Shown here: in pieces, positions 17,438 through 26,011 of the stretch | Layout of the letters: every line of letters begins with the position of its first letter | Position numbering within the stretch: the stretch's first letter is position 1 | Source of the DNA: Bryobacterales bacterium | GTDB taxonomy: Bacteria > Acidobacteriota > Terriglobia > Bryobacterales > UBA6623 | Assembly: GCA_022824585.1 (NCBI GenBank) | Contig: JAJDZN010000035.1 | Location: forward strand, 1-63,200 | Reading direction: 5' to 3' | Length of the DNA stretch: 63,200 bases | The notes under the pieces: generated by a model | What the model saw: only the letters and a program-made list of their open reading frames with translations | Told to the model about the DNA's origin: nothing | Database searches by the model: none | Position numbers and translations under genes: made by a program

Positions 17438-18241
17438 ATGCTGATCATTGACACTCACGCCCACCTGTTCTCCGAGGACGAGAGCACCTATCCGCCCAAG
17501 CCCGAGCCGTCCAGGCCGCCCGCCGGAACAGGCACGATCTCGCGGCTCACCGAAGAGGTGGAACAGCACGAAGTCCGCGCGGTGACCATCGTGCAGGTCA
17601 GCGGATTCTACGGCTTCGACAATCGCTACATCCGGGCGGTGGCGCTGCAGAACCCGCATTGGACAGCCGGAATCTGCACGCTCGACCCACTCGACACGGC
17701 CGCCCCCGACTTGTTGCGCCGGTTCGCCCGGGACGGCAGCATGCGCGGGCTGCGCAGCGTACCCGTCGGGGGCAACCAGCTCGACCACCCCGGGGTCAGG
17801 GCGCTGTGGCGCGCCGCCTGCGACGAAGGACTCCCGGTCAACGTGCTCGGCGGGCGGATCTTGGAAGAGCAGCTGGAGCGCATGCTGGAGGCCTTTCCGA
17901 GCCTTCCGGTGGTGCTGGATCACAGCCTCGGCCTGCGCGCGGGTAGCGACGCTCCCGAAACGCTAGCGGCACTGCAGCGCCTCGCGCGGCACCGTCACTT
18001 GTACGCGAAGCTCTCTTTCATCGCCAACGGCGCTGTCCGCCGGGTCATCGAAGCCTTCGGCGCCGAGCGCTGCGCTTGGGGCTCGCACTTCCCCACCGAG
18101 AAATACGCCCGCCCGCTCAGCTATGGCGAGCACCTGGACATCTTCCGCAACCATATGGCGCTGTCGGAACGGGACCGCAGGCTCGTGCTGGGCGAGACTG
18201 CACGCCGCATTTGGTTCCCAGAAATGGACCGTCGCCCGTGA
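17438..18241 (+). CDS. Amidohydrolase-2 family TIM-barrel hydrolase
   Basis: A 267-aa metal-dependent hydrolase of the amidohydrolase_2 group. It starts MLIIDTHAHLFSEDE, with the HxH metal motif on strand 1, and continues with VVLDHSLG and the C-terminal WGSHFPTEKYARPLSYGEH, which occupies the place of the usual WGSDxP. The family includes decarboxylases and lactonases; the reaction is unknown here. The ATG at 17438 lies 25 bp after the DUF3604 gene, and the TGA stop overlaps the miaA GTG, so it is probably co-transcribed with both. Confidence 0.85.
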   Translation: MLIIDTHAHLFSEDESTYPPKPEPSRPPAGTGTISRLTEEVEQHEVRAVTIVQVSGFYGFDNRYIRAVALQNPHWTAGICTLDPLDTAAPDLLRRFARDGSMRGLRSVPVGGNQLDHPGVRALWRAACDEGLPVNVLGGRILEEQLERMLEAFPSLPVVLDHSLGLRAGSDAPETLAALQRLARHRHLYAKLSFIANGAVRRVIEAFGAERCAWGSHFPTEKYARPLSYGEHLDIFRNHMALSERDRRLVLGETARRIWFPEMDRRP

Positions 18242-19212
18242 GCGGATCCTGCCTCGCGCCCGCGATCGCCATCGTCGGCCCGACCGCGTCGGGCAAGAGC
18301 GCGCTGGCAGTGCGCATATCCGAGCGCTTCGACGCCGAAATCGTGAATGTTGATTCGGTTCAAGTCTATCGCGGCTTTGACATCGGCACCGCCAAGACAC
18401 CGCCGGACGCCAGGCGCGGGATCCCGCACCACCTGATCGACCATGTCGAGCCGCAACGCCCTTACTCGGCGGGGGAGTTCGCGCGCGACGCCCGCGCCGT
18501 CTTGCAGCGGCTCAGGCAGCGGCAGAAACTCCCCGTGCTAGTCGGCGGCACCGGCTTTTACCTAGACGCAGCGCTCAACGGACTATTTCCCGGCCCAGGG
18601 CGGGATGCCGATCTGCGCCGGCGCTTGCAGGAATCGGCCGCCAAGAGCCGCGCAGGGCATCTGTGGCGGATGCTGGCACGGCTGGACCCGCTGGCGGCAC
18701 GGGCCATCCATCCGAATGACTCGCCAAAGATCGTTCGAGCGATCGAAGTTTCGCTGCTCGGCAAGCGGCCCATCAGCGACCTGTGGCGGGAGGCCGGCGA
18801 GCGCTTGGAAGGCTACCGCGTGCTGCTGCTCGGCCTGAACCCACCTCGCGAAGCGCTTTACGCCCGCATTGGCGAACGCGCTCGGACGATGTTTGCCGGA
18901 GGCTTGGTCGAAGAAGTCCGGGGACTGCTGCAGAGTGGGGTCTCCGAACAGTGCTGGCCCTTTCGGGCCCTTGGCTACGCACAGTGCCTGCAGTACCTAG
19001 GCGGCAAGTCCAATCTGGACGAGGCGATCGCGGCCACGGCGATGCACACCCGGCGCTACGCCAAGCGCCAGCTGACATGGCTGCGCGGCAAGCAGCCGGG
19101 AATTCGATGGCTGGGCGACTTCGGGGATTCCGAGCAGGCCTTTGAGTGGGCGGCTGGCGAGTGCACGAGTTGGCTCGAGATCGGGTGCCACGCGGGTCCG
19201 GACACGCAATGA
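18238..19212 (+). CDS. miaA: tRNA dimethylallyltransferase (MiaA)
   Basis: MiaA isopentenylates N6 of A37 in tRNAs that read codons starting with U. The 324-aa product shows the P-loop IVGPTASGKSALAV, the substrate motifs VNVDSVQVYRGFDIGTAK and HHLIDHVEP, GGTGFYLDAAL, and the C-terminal FRALGYAQCLQYL and TRRYAKRQLTWLRG. The GTG start overlaps the preceding stop (GTGA). The 3' end overlaps the next gene in the same way. Confidence 0.96.
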   Translation: MSGSCLAPAIAIVGPTASGKSALAVRISERFDAEIVNVDSVQVYRGFDIGTAKTPPDARRGIPHHLIDHVEPQRPYSAGEFARDARAVLQRLRQRQKLPVLVGGTGFYLDAALNGLFPGPGRDADLRRRLQESAAKSRAGHLWRMLARLDPLAARAIHPNDSPKIVRAIEVSLLGKRPISDLWREAGERLEGYRVLLLGLNPPREALYARIGERARTMFAGGLVEEVRGLLQSGVSEQCWPFRALGYAQCLQYLGGKSNLDEAIAATAMHTRRYAKRQLTWLRGKQPGIRWLGDFGDSEQAFEWAAGECTSWLEIGCHAGPDTQ

Positions 19213-20045
19213 GCCGCCGCGCCCTCATCATCGGCTGCGGGTTCACGGCGCAACGCACTGCGCGGACGCTGCTGAAAGCCGGCTGGGACGTGACGGCGAC
19301 AAGCCGGTCGCCCGAGAATCTGGCCCCGCTCGAAGCCGCGGGGGCTCGCTTGGTGCACTTCGACGCGGCCCGCGACCGGCGCATCGAAGCTGCGGCGGAG
19401 GGAGCAAGCGTGCTGCTCTCCGTGCCGACGCTCAAGCTCGACGGCCAGCTGCTCGAGCCGACTCCGAGCTTGGTCGCGGCCCTGCACGGCCAGCCGCGAC
19501 ACCTGACGTATCTTTCGACGACCGGCGTCTACGGGGCCACGCGGAAGGTCGACGAGCGGACGCCGGCGTCGCCGCAGACCGAGCGCCAGAAACTCCGGGC
19601 CAGGGCCGAGGACGCGGTCCAGTCTCACGGCTGCAGCGCTCTCGTGTTGCGGCCCGCGGCCATATACGGTCCCGGGCGCGGGGTCCACCAAGCCATGCGA
19701 GCAGGCCGCTTCCGACTCCCTCGCGACCCATCGCGCCTGGTTTCGCGGATCCATGTCGACGACTTGGCTGCGATCGTCGCCAGGGCGCTCCAACAGCGTG
19801 TCGAAGGGGCTTATCCTGTCGCGGACGGGTGCCCGGCAACCTCGGCGGAAGTTGCGCGCCATTGCGCCAGCTTGCTGGACCTGCCGGTCCCTGACGCCGT
19901 TGCGGACGACTGTTTGAGCGAGACGCGAAGAGCGGACCGGCGCGTGGACGGCAGCGCCATCCTGCGCTTGCTGGGAATGCGCCTGCGCTACCCCAGCTTC
20001 CGGGAGGGCATCCCCGCCTGCATCGCCGCCGAAGAGGCCGGCTGA
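19209..20045 (+). CDS. NAD(P)-binding SDR/epimerase-like protein
   Basis: A 278-aa extended short-chain dehydrogenase-like protein. The N-terminal dinucleotide motif is RALIIGCGFTAQRTARTLL. STTGVYGATRKVDE resembles the active-site region of the YeeZ-like group, followed by LRPAAIYGPGRGVHQ and SRIHVDDLAAIVARAL. In the catalytic stretch the YxxxK motif is replaced (TERQKLRAR), so classical SDR chemistry is doubtful. ATG 19209 overlaps the miaA stop; the 20-codon upstream extension has no homology. Function unassigned. Confidence 0.8.
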   Translation: MSRRALIIGCGFTAQRTARTLLKAGWDVTATSRSPENLAPLEAAGARLVHFDAARDRRIEAAAEGASVLLSVPTLKLDGQLLEPTPSLVAALHGQPRHLTYLSTTGVYGATRKVDERTPASPQTERQKLRARAEDAVQSHGCSALVLRPAAIYGPGRGVHQAMRAGRFRLPRDPSRLVSRIHVDDLAAIVARALQQRVEGAYPVADGCPATSAEVARHCASLLDLPVPDAVADDCLSETRRADRRVDGSAILRLLGMRLRYPSFREGIPACIAAEEAG

Positions 20046-20058
20046 GTTCCGCTCGGGG

Positions 20059-20679
20059 CTATCGGCGGTGGGGTGGCGCGCCAGGCAATCCTGCCTCCAG
20101 CAGGCGATGTACGTGCTTGGCGAGCATGTCGCACTCCAAGTTGACCGAAGCGCCGACACGCGCCGCGCGCAGCGTGGTGACCTCGTACGTATGCGGAATG
20201 ATCGCGCACCCGAGAACGTCCGCATCGAGTGAAGCGATCGTCAGGCTGATCCCGTCGATGGCGATGCTGCCCTTGTAGACCAAGAACTGCAGCAGATCCC
20301 CCGGCGCGCGCACCGACAGCCACCAGTTCCCGTCGCCAACCGCGTCGAGCCCCAGCACCTCGCCGGTGCCGTCGACATGGCCCAGGACGAAATGCCCGCT
20401 GAGGCGGCTCGTTGGCAGCAGCGGCCGTTCCAGATTGACAATCGATCCCGCCTCGAGAGCGCCTAGGTTCGTCCTGGCGAGGGTCTCCGGAGACAGGTCG
20501 GCGGAAAATCCCCGCTCGTCGGAGCCAACCGCCGTCAAGCAGCAGCCGTTAACAGCGACGCTCCCGCCAGTGGAGAGATCAGCGAGCACCTCTCGCGCGG
20601 CCACGACCATGCGCGCACCGGCCGCGGAGCGGACCAACTCCACCACCGCCCCTGTCTCTTCGACGATTCCGGTGAACAT
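20059..20679 (-). CDS. ribE: Riboflavin synthase alpha chain (RibE)
   Basis: RibE dismutates two 6,7-dimethyl-8-ribityllumazine molecules to riboflavin. The 206-aa protein consists of two lumazine-binding barrels: MFTGIVEETGAV...GGSVAVNGCCLTAV, and SGHFVLGHVDGTGEVL...YKGSIAIDGISLTI. Both catalytic repeats are intact. It follows ribD with 21 bp between them, so the two are probably one unit. No ribA, ribB or ribH is visible in the window. Confidence 0.96.
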   Translation of the reverse strand: MFTGIVEETGAVVELVRSAAGARMVVAAREVLADLSTGGSVAVNGCCLTAVGSDERGFSADLSPETLARTNLGALEAGSIVNLERPLLPTSRLSGHFVLGHVDGTGEVLGLDAVGDGNWWLSVRAPGDLLQFLVYKGSIAIDGISLTIASLDADVLGCAIIPHTYEVTTLRAARVGASVNLECDMLAKHVHRLLEAGLPGAPPHRR

Positions 20680-20700
20680 CTCTCGGTCTCCCGGCGCGCG

Positions 20701-21834
20701 TCACGAGGGCGGAGCTGGCGCATCGTTGATCACATCGGCCTCGACCGCGAACTCGTCAACGGCGACGGGTATCGTGCGCAGGTTCTCGAGGCGAATGGCC
20801 CCCGAGCGGGAGCGCCGCCCGGCCCCGCCGACCATCGGCAGCGACTCCAGCCCGCCCAATATCTTGGGAGCGTAGTAGAGCAAGACCTTGTTGACGATCC
20901 CAGCTTCGAGCACGGCCCAGTTCAACTTCGCACCGCCCTCGATCATCAGCGAAGTGACCTCGCGCTCGCCCAGCCAGCCAAGCAGCGCATGCAGGTCTAC
21001 GCGACCGCTCGGGGAATCGAAGTCTTGAACCGCGATGTTGCGCTCCGCCAGCGGCTTCCGCTTCTCGAGGCCGGCGGCCGAGGTCGTCGCGATCACCAGA
21101 TCGTCGCTGACTGACTCGACCAGGCGCGAGTTGAGCGGGATGCGCAACAGCGAGTCGGCGATCACTCGCAGCAGAGCGCGCCTCCGCGGCAAGCCGGTTC
21201 GATCGGTCAGCAGGCAGTCATCCGCATGCACCGTTCCGATGCCGGTCATGATCGCGTCATGGCGGTGGCGCACCTGCTGCACGTGAGCGCGCGCTTTGTC
21301 GCTCGTAATCCAGCCCGTGTTGTCGTCCGGAGCGGCGATCTTGCCGTCCAACGTCAGGGCCGTCTTGAGCGTGACCAAGGGTCGACCGGTGCGCGCGTAG
21401 TAGAAGAAGGCTTCATTCAGGCGCTGCGCCGACGCGGCCAGTTCTCCCGCGGCTTCGTCGACCTCGACACCGTTCTGCCTGAGCAATGCGAAGCCAGAGC
21501 CGTCCACAGCCGGATTGCGGTCCCGGCTCGCGGCCACGACCCTCGCGATGCCAGCCGCCAAGACCGCGTCCACGCACGGCGGAGTCCGCCCGTGCGTCGA
21601 GCAGGGCTCTAGCGAGACGTACAGCGTCGCGCCCCGCGCTGCCCCGCCGGCCTGTTCCAACGCGACGACTTCGGCATGCTTGCGGCCTTCGTAGGCGTGG
21701 GCACCCTCGCCCACAGGCTTGCCGGTGGTATCGACCACGATCGCGCCGACCGCCGGGTTCGGGCTGGCCAGGCCGTACGCCGAGCGGGCCAGATCGAGCG
21801 CCCGCTCCAGCCATTGGTGGTCCTGCGGCGTCAT
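20701..21834 (-). CDS. ribD: Bifunctional riboflavin deaminase/reductase (RibD)
   Basis: RibD deaminates and reduces the pyrimidine intermediate of riboflavin synthesis. The 377-aa protein has an N-terminal deaminase with zinc site HAEVVAL and PCSTHGRTPPCVDAVLAAG, and a C-terminal reductase domain (RPLVTLKTALTLDGKIA, GIGTVHADDCLLTDR, LMIEGGAKLNWAVL). Its ATG overlaps the ftsY stop by 4 bp, so riboflavin synthesis is translationally linked to the SRP receptor gene here. Confidence 0.96.
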   Translation of the reverse strand: MTPQDHQWLERALDLARSAYGLASPNPAVGAIVVDTTGKPVGEGAHAYEGRKHAEVVALEQAGGAARGATLYVSLEPCSTHGRTPPCVDAVLAAGIARVVAASRDRNPAVDGSGFALLRQNGVEVDEAAGELAASAQRLNEAFFYYARTGRPLVTLKTALTLDGKIAAPDDNTGWITSDKARAHVQQVRHRHDAIMTGIGTVHADDCLLTDRTGLPRRRALLRVIADSLLRIPLNSRLVESVSDDLVIATTSAAGLEKRKPLAERNIAVQDFDSPSGRVDLHALLGWLGEREVTSLMIEGGAKLNWAVLEAGIVNKVLLYYAPKILGGLESLPMVGGAGRRSRSGAIRLENLRTIPVAVDEFAVEADVINDAPAPPS

Positions 21835-22796
21835 CCCTCGCCTCCGCCGTCGAATAGCGAGCGCACGAACGTCTCCGGGTCGAACTCGACCAAGTCCGCA
21901 GTCCGTTCGCCAACTCCAACCCAGCGAATGGGCACGCCAAGCTCTCTGGCGATGCCGACCACGATTCCGCCCTTGGCCGTGCCGTCCAGCTTGGTCAGCG
22001 CGATGCCGGTCACGCCCGCGGTGACAGCGAACTGGCGGGCCTGCTCGAGTCCGTTTTGCCCGGTCACGGCATCCAGAACCAGCAGCACCTGGTGGGGCGC
22101 CCCGGGAACGAGCCGTCCGGTGGTGCGGCGGATCTTTTCCAACTCAGCCATCAAGCCCGCCTTATTGTGCAGGCGCCCGGCAGTGTCGGCAATTACGGTG
22201 TCTACTCCCCGAGCCTTGGCCGCTTCCAAGGCATCGTAAATCACGGCGCTCGGGTCAGCGCCGGCTTGCTGGCGAATCACCGCACAGCCGGCCCGCTCGC
22301 CCCAGATCACGAGTTGCTCCGCGGCAGCGGCCCGAAACGTGTCAGCGGCGCACAGCAGAACCTCGCGACCCTCGCCTCTCAAGCGATGCGCGAGCTTGCC
22401 GACGGTAGTGGTCTTGCCCACTCCGTTCACGCCTACCACAAGAATGACCTCAACCGCAGGTTTCCCGGCTTGGGGACGGGCATCGCTGTCGGCCTTGCGC
22501 AGGATCTCTAGCATGTGGCCGGCGATCAGGTCCTTGACCTCCTCGCTGTCCTGGAGCTGGCCGCCGGCCGCCCTCGAGCGCACGTCCTCGAGGATCTCGT
22601 TGGTGGTCTTGACCCCCAGATCGGCGCCGATCAGGGTCATCTCGAGGTCTTCGAGCAGCTCCGGATCGAACTCCCCGGTGCCTTCGAGAATGTCGCCGAT
22701 CTGATCGGTGAAAGCCTTGCGCGTCTTCGAAACTGCCTTCCGAAAGCGCCCGAGCAGGCCTGTCTTCTCTGGCGGGGCTTCGAATAGCGAGCGCAT
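21831..22796 (-). CDS. ftsY: Signal recognition particle receptor (FtsY)
   Basis: FtsY docks SRP-ribosome complexes at the membrane. The 321-aa protein has a short N-terminal segment, without the long acidic A domain of E. coli, then the N domain and an SRP-type G domain: VVGVNGVGKTTTVGKLAHR (G1), CAADTFRAAAAEQL, VIADTAGRLHNKAGLMAEL (G3), LTKLDGTAKGG (G4) and IRWVGVGERTADLVEFDPETFVRSLF. First gene of ftsY-ribD-ribE. Confidence 0.97.
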   Translation of the reverse strand: MRSLFEAPPEKTGLLGRFRKAVSKTRKAFTDQIGDILEGTGEFDPELLEDLEMTLIGADLGVKTTNEILEDVRSRAAGGQLQDSEEVKDLIAGHMLEILRKADSDARPQAGKPAVEVILVVGVNGVGKTTTVGKLAHRLRGEGREVLLCAADTFRAAAAEQLVIWGERAGCAVIRQQAGADPSAVIYDALEAAKARGVDTVIADTAGRLHNKAGLMAELEKIRRTTGRLVPGAPHQVLLVLDAVTGQNGLEQARQFAVTAGVTGIALTKLDGTAKGGIVVGIARELGVPIRWVGVGERTADLVEFDPETFVRSLFDGGGEG

Positions 22797-22835
22797 TGGC
22801 AGGCACGCGGGCGGCGCCCACGATCGGATGACTTG

Positions 22836-22841
22836 ATAATA
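22836..22841 (-). promoter_or_regulatory. -10 box TATTAT upstream of ftsY
   Basis: On the minus strand TATTAT lies 39 nt before the ftsY ATG in an otherwise GC-rich gap. No -35 match is visible 16-18 nt upstream. Confidence 0.4.
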
Positions 22842-22865
22842 TCGCCAATTCGCGCCAGCGGCCGA

Positions 22866-25847
22866 CTAGGGCCGGTGGTCGATCCAGATCGGACTCGACC
22901 ACGCCAATTCGCCGTCTTGCTGCTCGATCCGTACGTAGTACCAGTGCTGGCCCGGCTGGGCAGCCACGTCCAGGTACTCGAACTCCGCCTCCTGGCGTCC
23001 GGGCTCGACCTTGTACACGTAATTGGCGTCGCGTATCAGGTGGATCGCAGCGATGTTGTCGGTGCCGCGCACCCGTACCCGCGCGGGCTGGGCTCCGGAG
23101 ACGACGGCGGCTTCCCCCATAAAGGCATCGCCGATACGGAAATCCAGCACGATGTTGTCCGTCGCTCCGTACGTCCGCCGCGCACGGATGGCGTCATGGA
23201 TGGCTTCCCGGCTCGTGTCGGGCGTGTAGACCATCGCATAGGAGATGTGCGTGGAGAAGTGGTCGGAGCTGGCGATGACGCCGATCTTGTACCCCTTCGA
23301 CCAAGCGTTCCAAAACATGCCGGGCTCCTGGAAGCCCCCGGCCGCGTCGGCCTCTTCACCGTCTCGAACGCCGCGCGGAGCGTTCTTATGCTCGTAATTC
23401 TGCCGCGCCCCTTGGTAGATCTCGGCCACCATGTCGACCTCGGGGTCGTGGTCGCGCCAGTCAGTGCCCATGGAATTTGTGCCGGACGTGTGCGGAATCG
23501 CGATACCCCCGGTACGGCGCGCGACCTCGTACATGAGCTTGGTCTCGTTGCGCACGCCGCTGCCGAATCCCATCGAGCTGAATGTCAGCAGCTCGCCGTC
23601 AGGACTGTCAGGGAGCAGGAAGCGCGGGTGGGCCGGTATGAAGAAGGGCACGATCGGATAGTTGCGATGCGTGTAGATCAGGTTGCGGTGGCCGTACGGG
23701 TTGCCGGGATTGCGCTCGTACCCGTACAGCGTGGAGAACCGCTCCGGAAAGTGGTACATGTCGGCCAGCTTCTGGGTCATCGCGTTCCAGAAGTCCGTGC
23801 CGCCCGCTTGGTGATCAGTGGACGCTCCGAAGTCCATTTCCGCAGCGTCGATCATGTACCGGTAGAACTCGGGCAGCGAGCCATCGTCCATGCCGCCCAC
23901 GTCTTGCGACAGTTCGGTGTGGCGGTGCAGGTCGCCGCGCACGATCCGCAGCGAATCCCCGCCATGCTCGGTGCGGAAATTGCGGATGAAGCGGACATCG
24001 TCCGGCTCGTTGGGATGCGAGTCGGGCCGGGACTCGCCGGGCGAGGGGCGGTACGGGGACAGCCGGGGCTCCGGGCCCGCCCCGGGCAGTTCCAAGGAGC
24101 CCGCCACGACCCGGTTCAGCCTGGGGCGGCTGGCAAAGGCCCACTGGCGGCTCTCGTCCGGCCAGAAGGACCAGAGGCGGCCATCGGCGGCGGTCATGCC
24201 CATGCGAGTGCTCTTGCGCGCCCAACTCTGCGGGAGCGTGATCGGCTCGGTCCAGCGCCGGCCTTCCAAGCGAGTGAGGAACGACTCCCAGTAGGACGTC
24301 GGGCGATAGGAGCGCCGGCTGTAGCGGCGCTTGAATGACATCCAGAGGTTCCCGTCGGGGTCGAAGTAGAGCTGTGGCCGGCTTTCCCCGGTGGAGCCGG
24401 CCATCGCCGGATCATCGAAACTGACCGCGGCGGGCGTCTTCCATTGCCCGCCATCGAGACACACGACCTCGATGCGCCGCGCCGCGCCGAGTGGCGTGCC
24501 CGGCTGGACTTCGCCCAAGCCCCGGCCGAGATCCTTTCCCCAGTTCACCCCAGAGGCTTCCCACGCAATCCAAGGACGCCCGCGACTGTCGACTTCAACG
24601 CTTGCGTGCGCTTCGAAGCGCGTTGTGCTCGCCACGGCCATTTCCCGCCCAAGCCCGCTGGCTGGCGCGAACGATCTCGCGTACACGTCGTAACTGCCGC
24701 CAGATCCCCGGCTGTAGCGGTCCCAGACAATCCACGCCGTGCCGCCCGGTCCCGCAGCCACGGCGGGCGACCAGTCGTTGGCCGCCGAATTCGTGACCGC
24801 CACCGTCTCGGACCAACGGCCTTCGCGCAGGTACTTCAGGCGGACCTGGGAGTGGCGGCCGGCCATGGACTGCCATACCACGTAGATCGTGCCGTCAACG
24901 GCTCGGGCAACATGCGGCTCGATGTCGGGCAGCGGGTTGTCGGTCAAGCGATGTTGCCGGCCCCACTCGTCGTCTTCCCAAGCCATGGCGTAGATGTCCC
25001 AATTCCCGGGGCCGTCTCCGGGCGGCCGCTGGGAGTAGACCAGCCACGGCTTGTCCGCTCCGTCGACCGCGATCTGCGGCCGCCACAGATCTTCCTCGGC
25101 GCGACCGACCGGAATCAGCCGCGACCAGCGGCCTTCGTGATAGCGCCGGAAGTTCAGCTCCTCGCGACGGTCGTGATAGCTGTACCAAGTGGTGAAGAGA
25201 TTGCCGGCAGAGTCAGCCGCGATGGCCGGCGAGTCGTGCTGGCGCAACTCGGTGCCGGAGAGATCCGTGGCGGGCGGGGTGCGCTGGATAGCGACGCGGC
25301 CTCCCAGCGCCCTGGTCCAGGGGCCGAACTGCATCGCCATCGGCTCGAAGGCGAATTCGCCTTGGGCGGTCCTCACGGCTACCGAAGTCGATCGGTTGCC
25401 GCTGCCGCGAATCCACATCCCCTTGGGCAGCACTTCCTCGCGCGTGCTCGGCGTCGGGCGAGGCACTACCGTGGAGCGCAGCAAGATCTGCACCGGCTGT
25501 GTCTGCAGCCGCCATCCCCCCTGCGGCAGAATCCGATCAGGCGGCTCCTGGCGGTGCGGCGTGAGCGCCAGGATCTCGCCGCCCTCGATCGACAGGCTGC
25601 CGTCCCATTCCTCGCCGGCAGCATCGCCGACGCCGAACAGGACCAACACCTGCCACATGTCGGCTTCGCGGGTGCCGCCCGGGTGCCAAGTGAAATGGTC
25701 GAGGAAATCTGACGAAGCGGCGGCCGCCGCACCCGACTGGGAGGCTGGCGGCGACTGTGCCGGGAGAGGAACGCCCACAAGCGCGCCAAGCAACGCACCC
25801 GCGACGAGCGGCTTGAACAAGTTGATGGTGGGCCAGCGATAAGACAC
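22866..25847 (-). CDS. Large secreted DUF3604 protein with N-terminal propeller-like repeats
   Basis: A 993-aa exported protein. The GTG at 25847 has GGGAGG 8 nt upstream and gives a signal sequence (NLFKPLVAGALLGALVGVPLPAQS). The middle contains repeated segments such as AVDGADKPWLVYSQR, AVDGTIYVVWQS, AAGPGGTAWIVWD and EVDSRGRPWIAWEAS, as in a beta-propeller. The C-terminal third is the DUF3604 metal domain: LRIVRGDLHRHTELSQDVGG, FGASTDHQAGG, IPHTSGTNSMGTDW, IGVIASSDHFSTH. It ends WYYVRIEQQDGELAWSSPIWID, matching the end of the paralogue at 14797-17412. The reaction is unknown. Confidence 0.85.
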   Translation of the reverse strand: MSYRWPTINLFKPLVAGALLGALVGVPLPAQSPPASQSGAAAAASSDFLDHFTWHPGGTREADMWQVLVLFGVGDAAGEEWDGSLSIEGGEILALTPHRQEPPDRILPQGGWRLQTQPVQILLRSTVVPRPTPSTREEVLPKGMWIRGSGNRSTSVAVRTAQGEFAFEPMAMQFGPWTRALGGRVAIQRTPPATDLSGTELRQHDSPAIAADSAGNLFTTWYSYHDRREELNFRRYHEGRWSRLIPVGRAEEDLWRPQIAVDGADKPWLVYSQRPPGDGPGNWDIYAMAWEDDEWGRQHRLTDNPLPDIEPHVARAVDGTIYVVWQSMAGRHSQVRLKYLREGRWSETVAVTNSAANDWSPAVAAGPGGTAWIVWDRYSRGSGGSYDVYARSFAPASGLGREMAVASTTRFEAHASVEVDSRGRPWIAWEASGVNWGKDLGRGLGEVQPGTPLGAARRIEVVCLDGGQWKTPAAVSFDDPAMAGSTGESRPQLYFDPDGNLWMSFKRRYSRRSYRPTSYWESFLTRLEGRRWTEPITLPQSWARKSTRMGMTAADGRLWSFWPDESRQWAFASRPRLNRVVAGSLELPGAGPEPRLSPYRPSPGESRPDSHPNEPDDVRFIRNFRTEHGGDSLRIVRGDLHRHTELSQDVGGMDDGSLPEFYRYMIDAAEMDFGASTDHQAGGTDFWNAMTQKLADMYHFPERFSTLYGYERNPGNPYGHRNLIYTHRNYPIVPFFIPAHPRFLLPDSPDGELLTFSSMGFGSGVRNETKLMYEVARRTGGIAIPHTSGTNSMGTDWRDHDPEVDMVAEIYQGARQNYEHKNAPRGVRDGEEADAAGGFQEPGMFWNAWSKGYKIGVIASSDHFSTHISYAMVYTPDTSREAIHDAIRARRTYGATDNIVLDFRIGDAFMGEAAVVSGAQPARVRVRGTDNIAAIHLIRDANYVYKVEPGRQEAEFEYLDVAAQPGQHWYYVRIEQQDGELAWSSPIWIDHRP

Positions 25848-25939
25848 GGTACGAACCTCCCGAACCAGATCGAGGCAGATCCGATCCTGCGCGCCGGATG
25901 CCGGACCGGCAAGAGCCGGCAGCTCGCGGAACGCGCCGA

Positions 25940-25945
25940 TTGTAC
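25940..25945 (-). promoter_or_regulatory. -10 box TACAAT upstream of the large DUF3604 gene
   Basis: TACAAT on the minus strand lies 92 nt before the GTG at 25847. Unlike the leaderless-type starts, this gene has a real leader and a good Shine-Dalgarno. Confidence 0.4.
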
Positions 25946-26011
25946 CCTGCAATTGGCCCGGGCGACGGGACGCTTCGCTGCGCGATCGAATCCTCCGCAC
26001 TCACGCGACGG

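Noticed and set aside
22833..24338. Plus-strand 501-aa open frame, and the 422-aa frame at 24444-25712
   Set aside because: Both are antisense to the large DUF3604 gene, which has a signal peptide and metal motifs.
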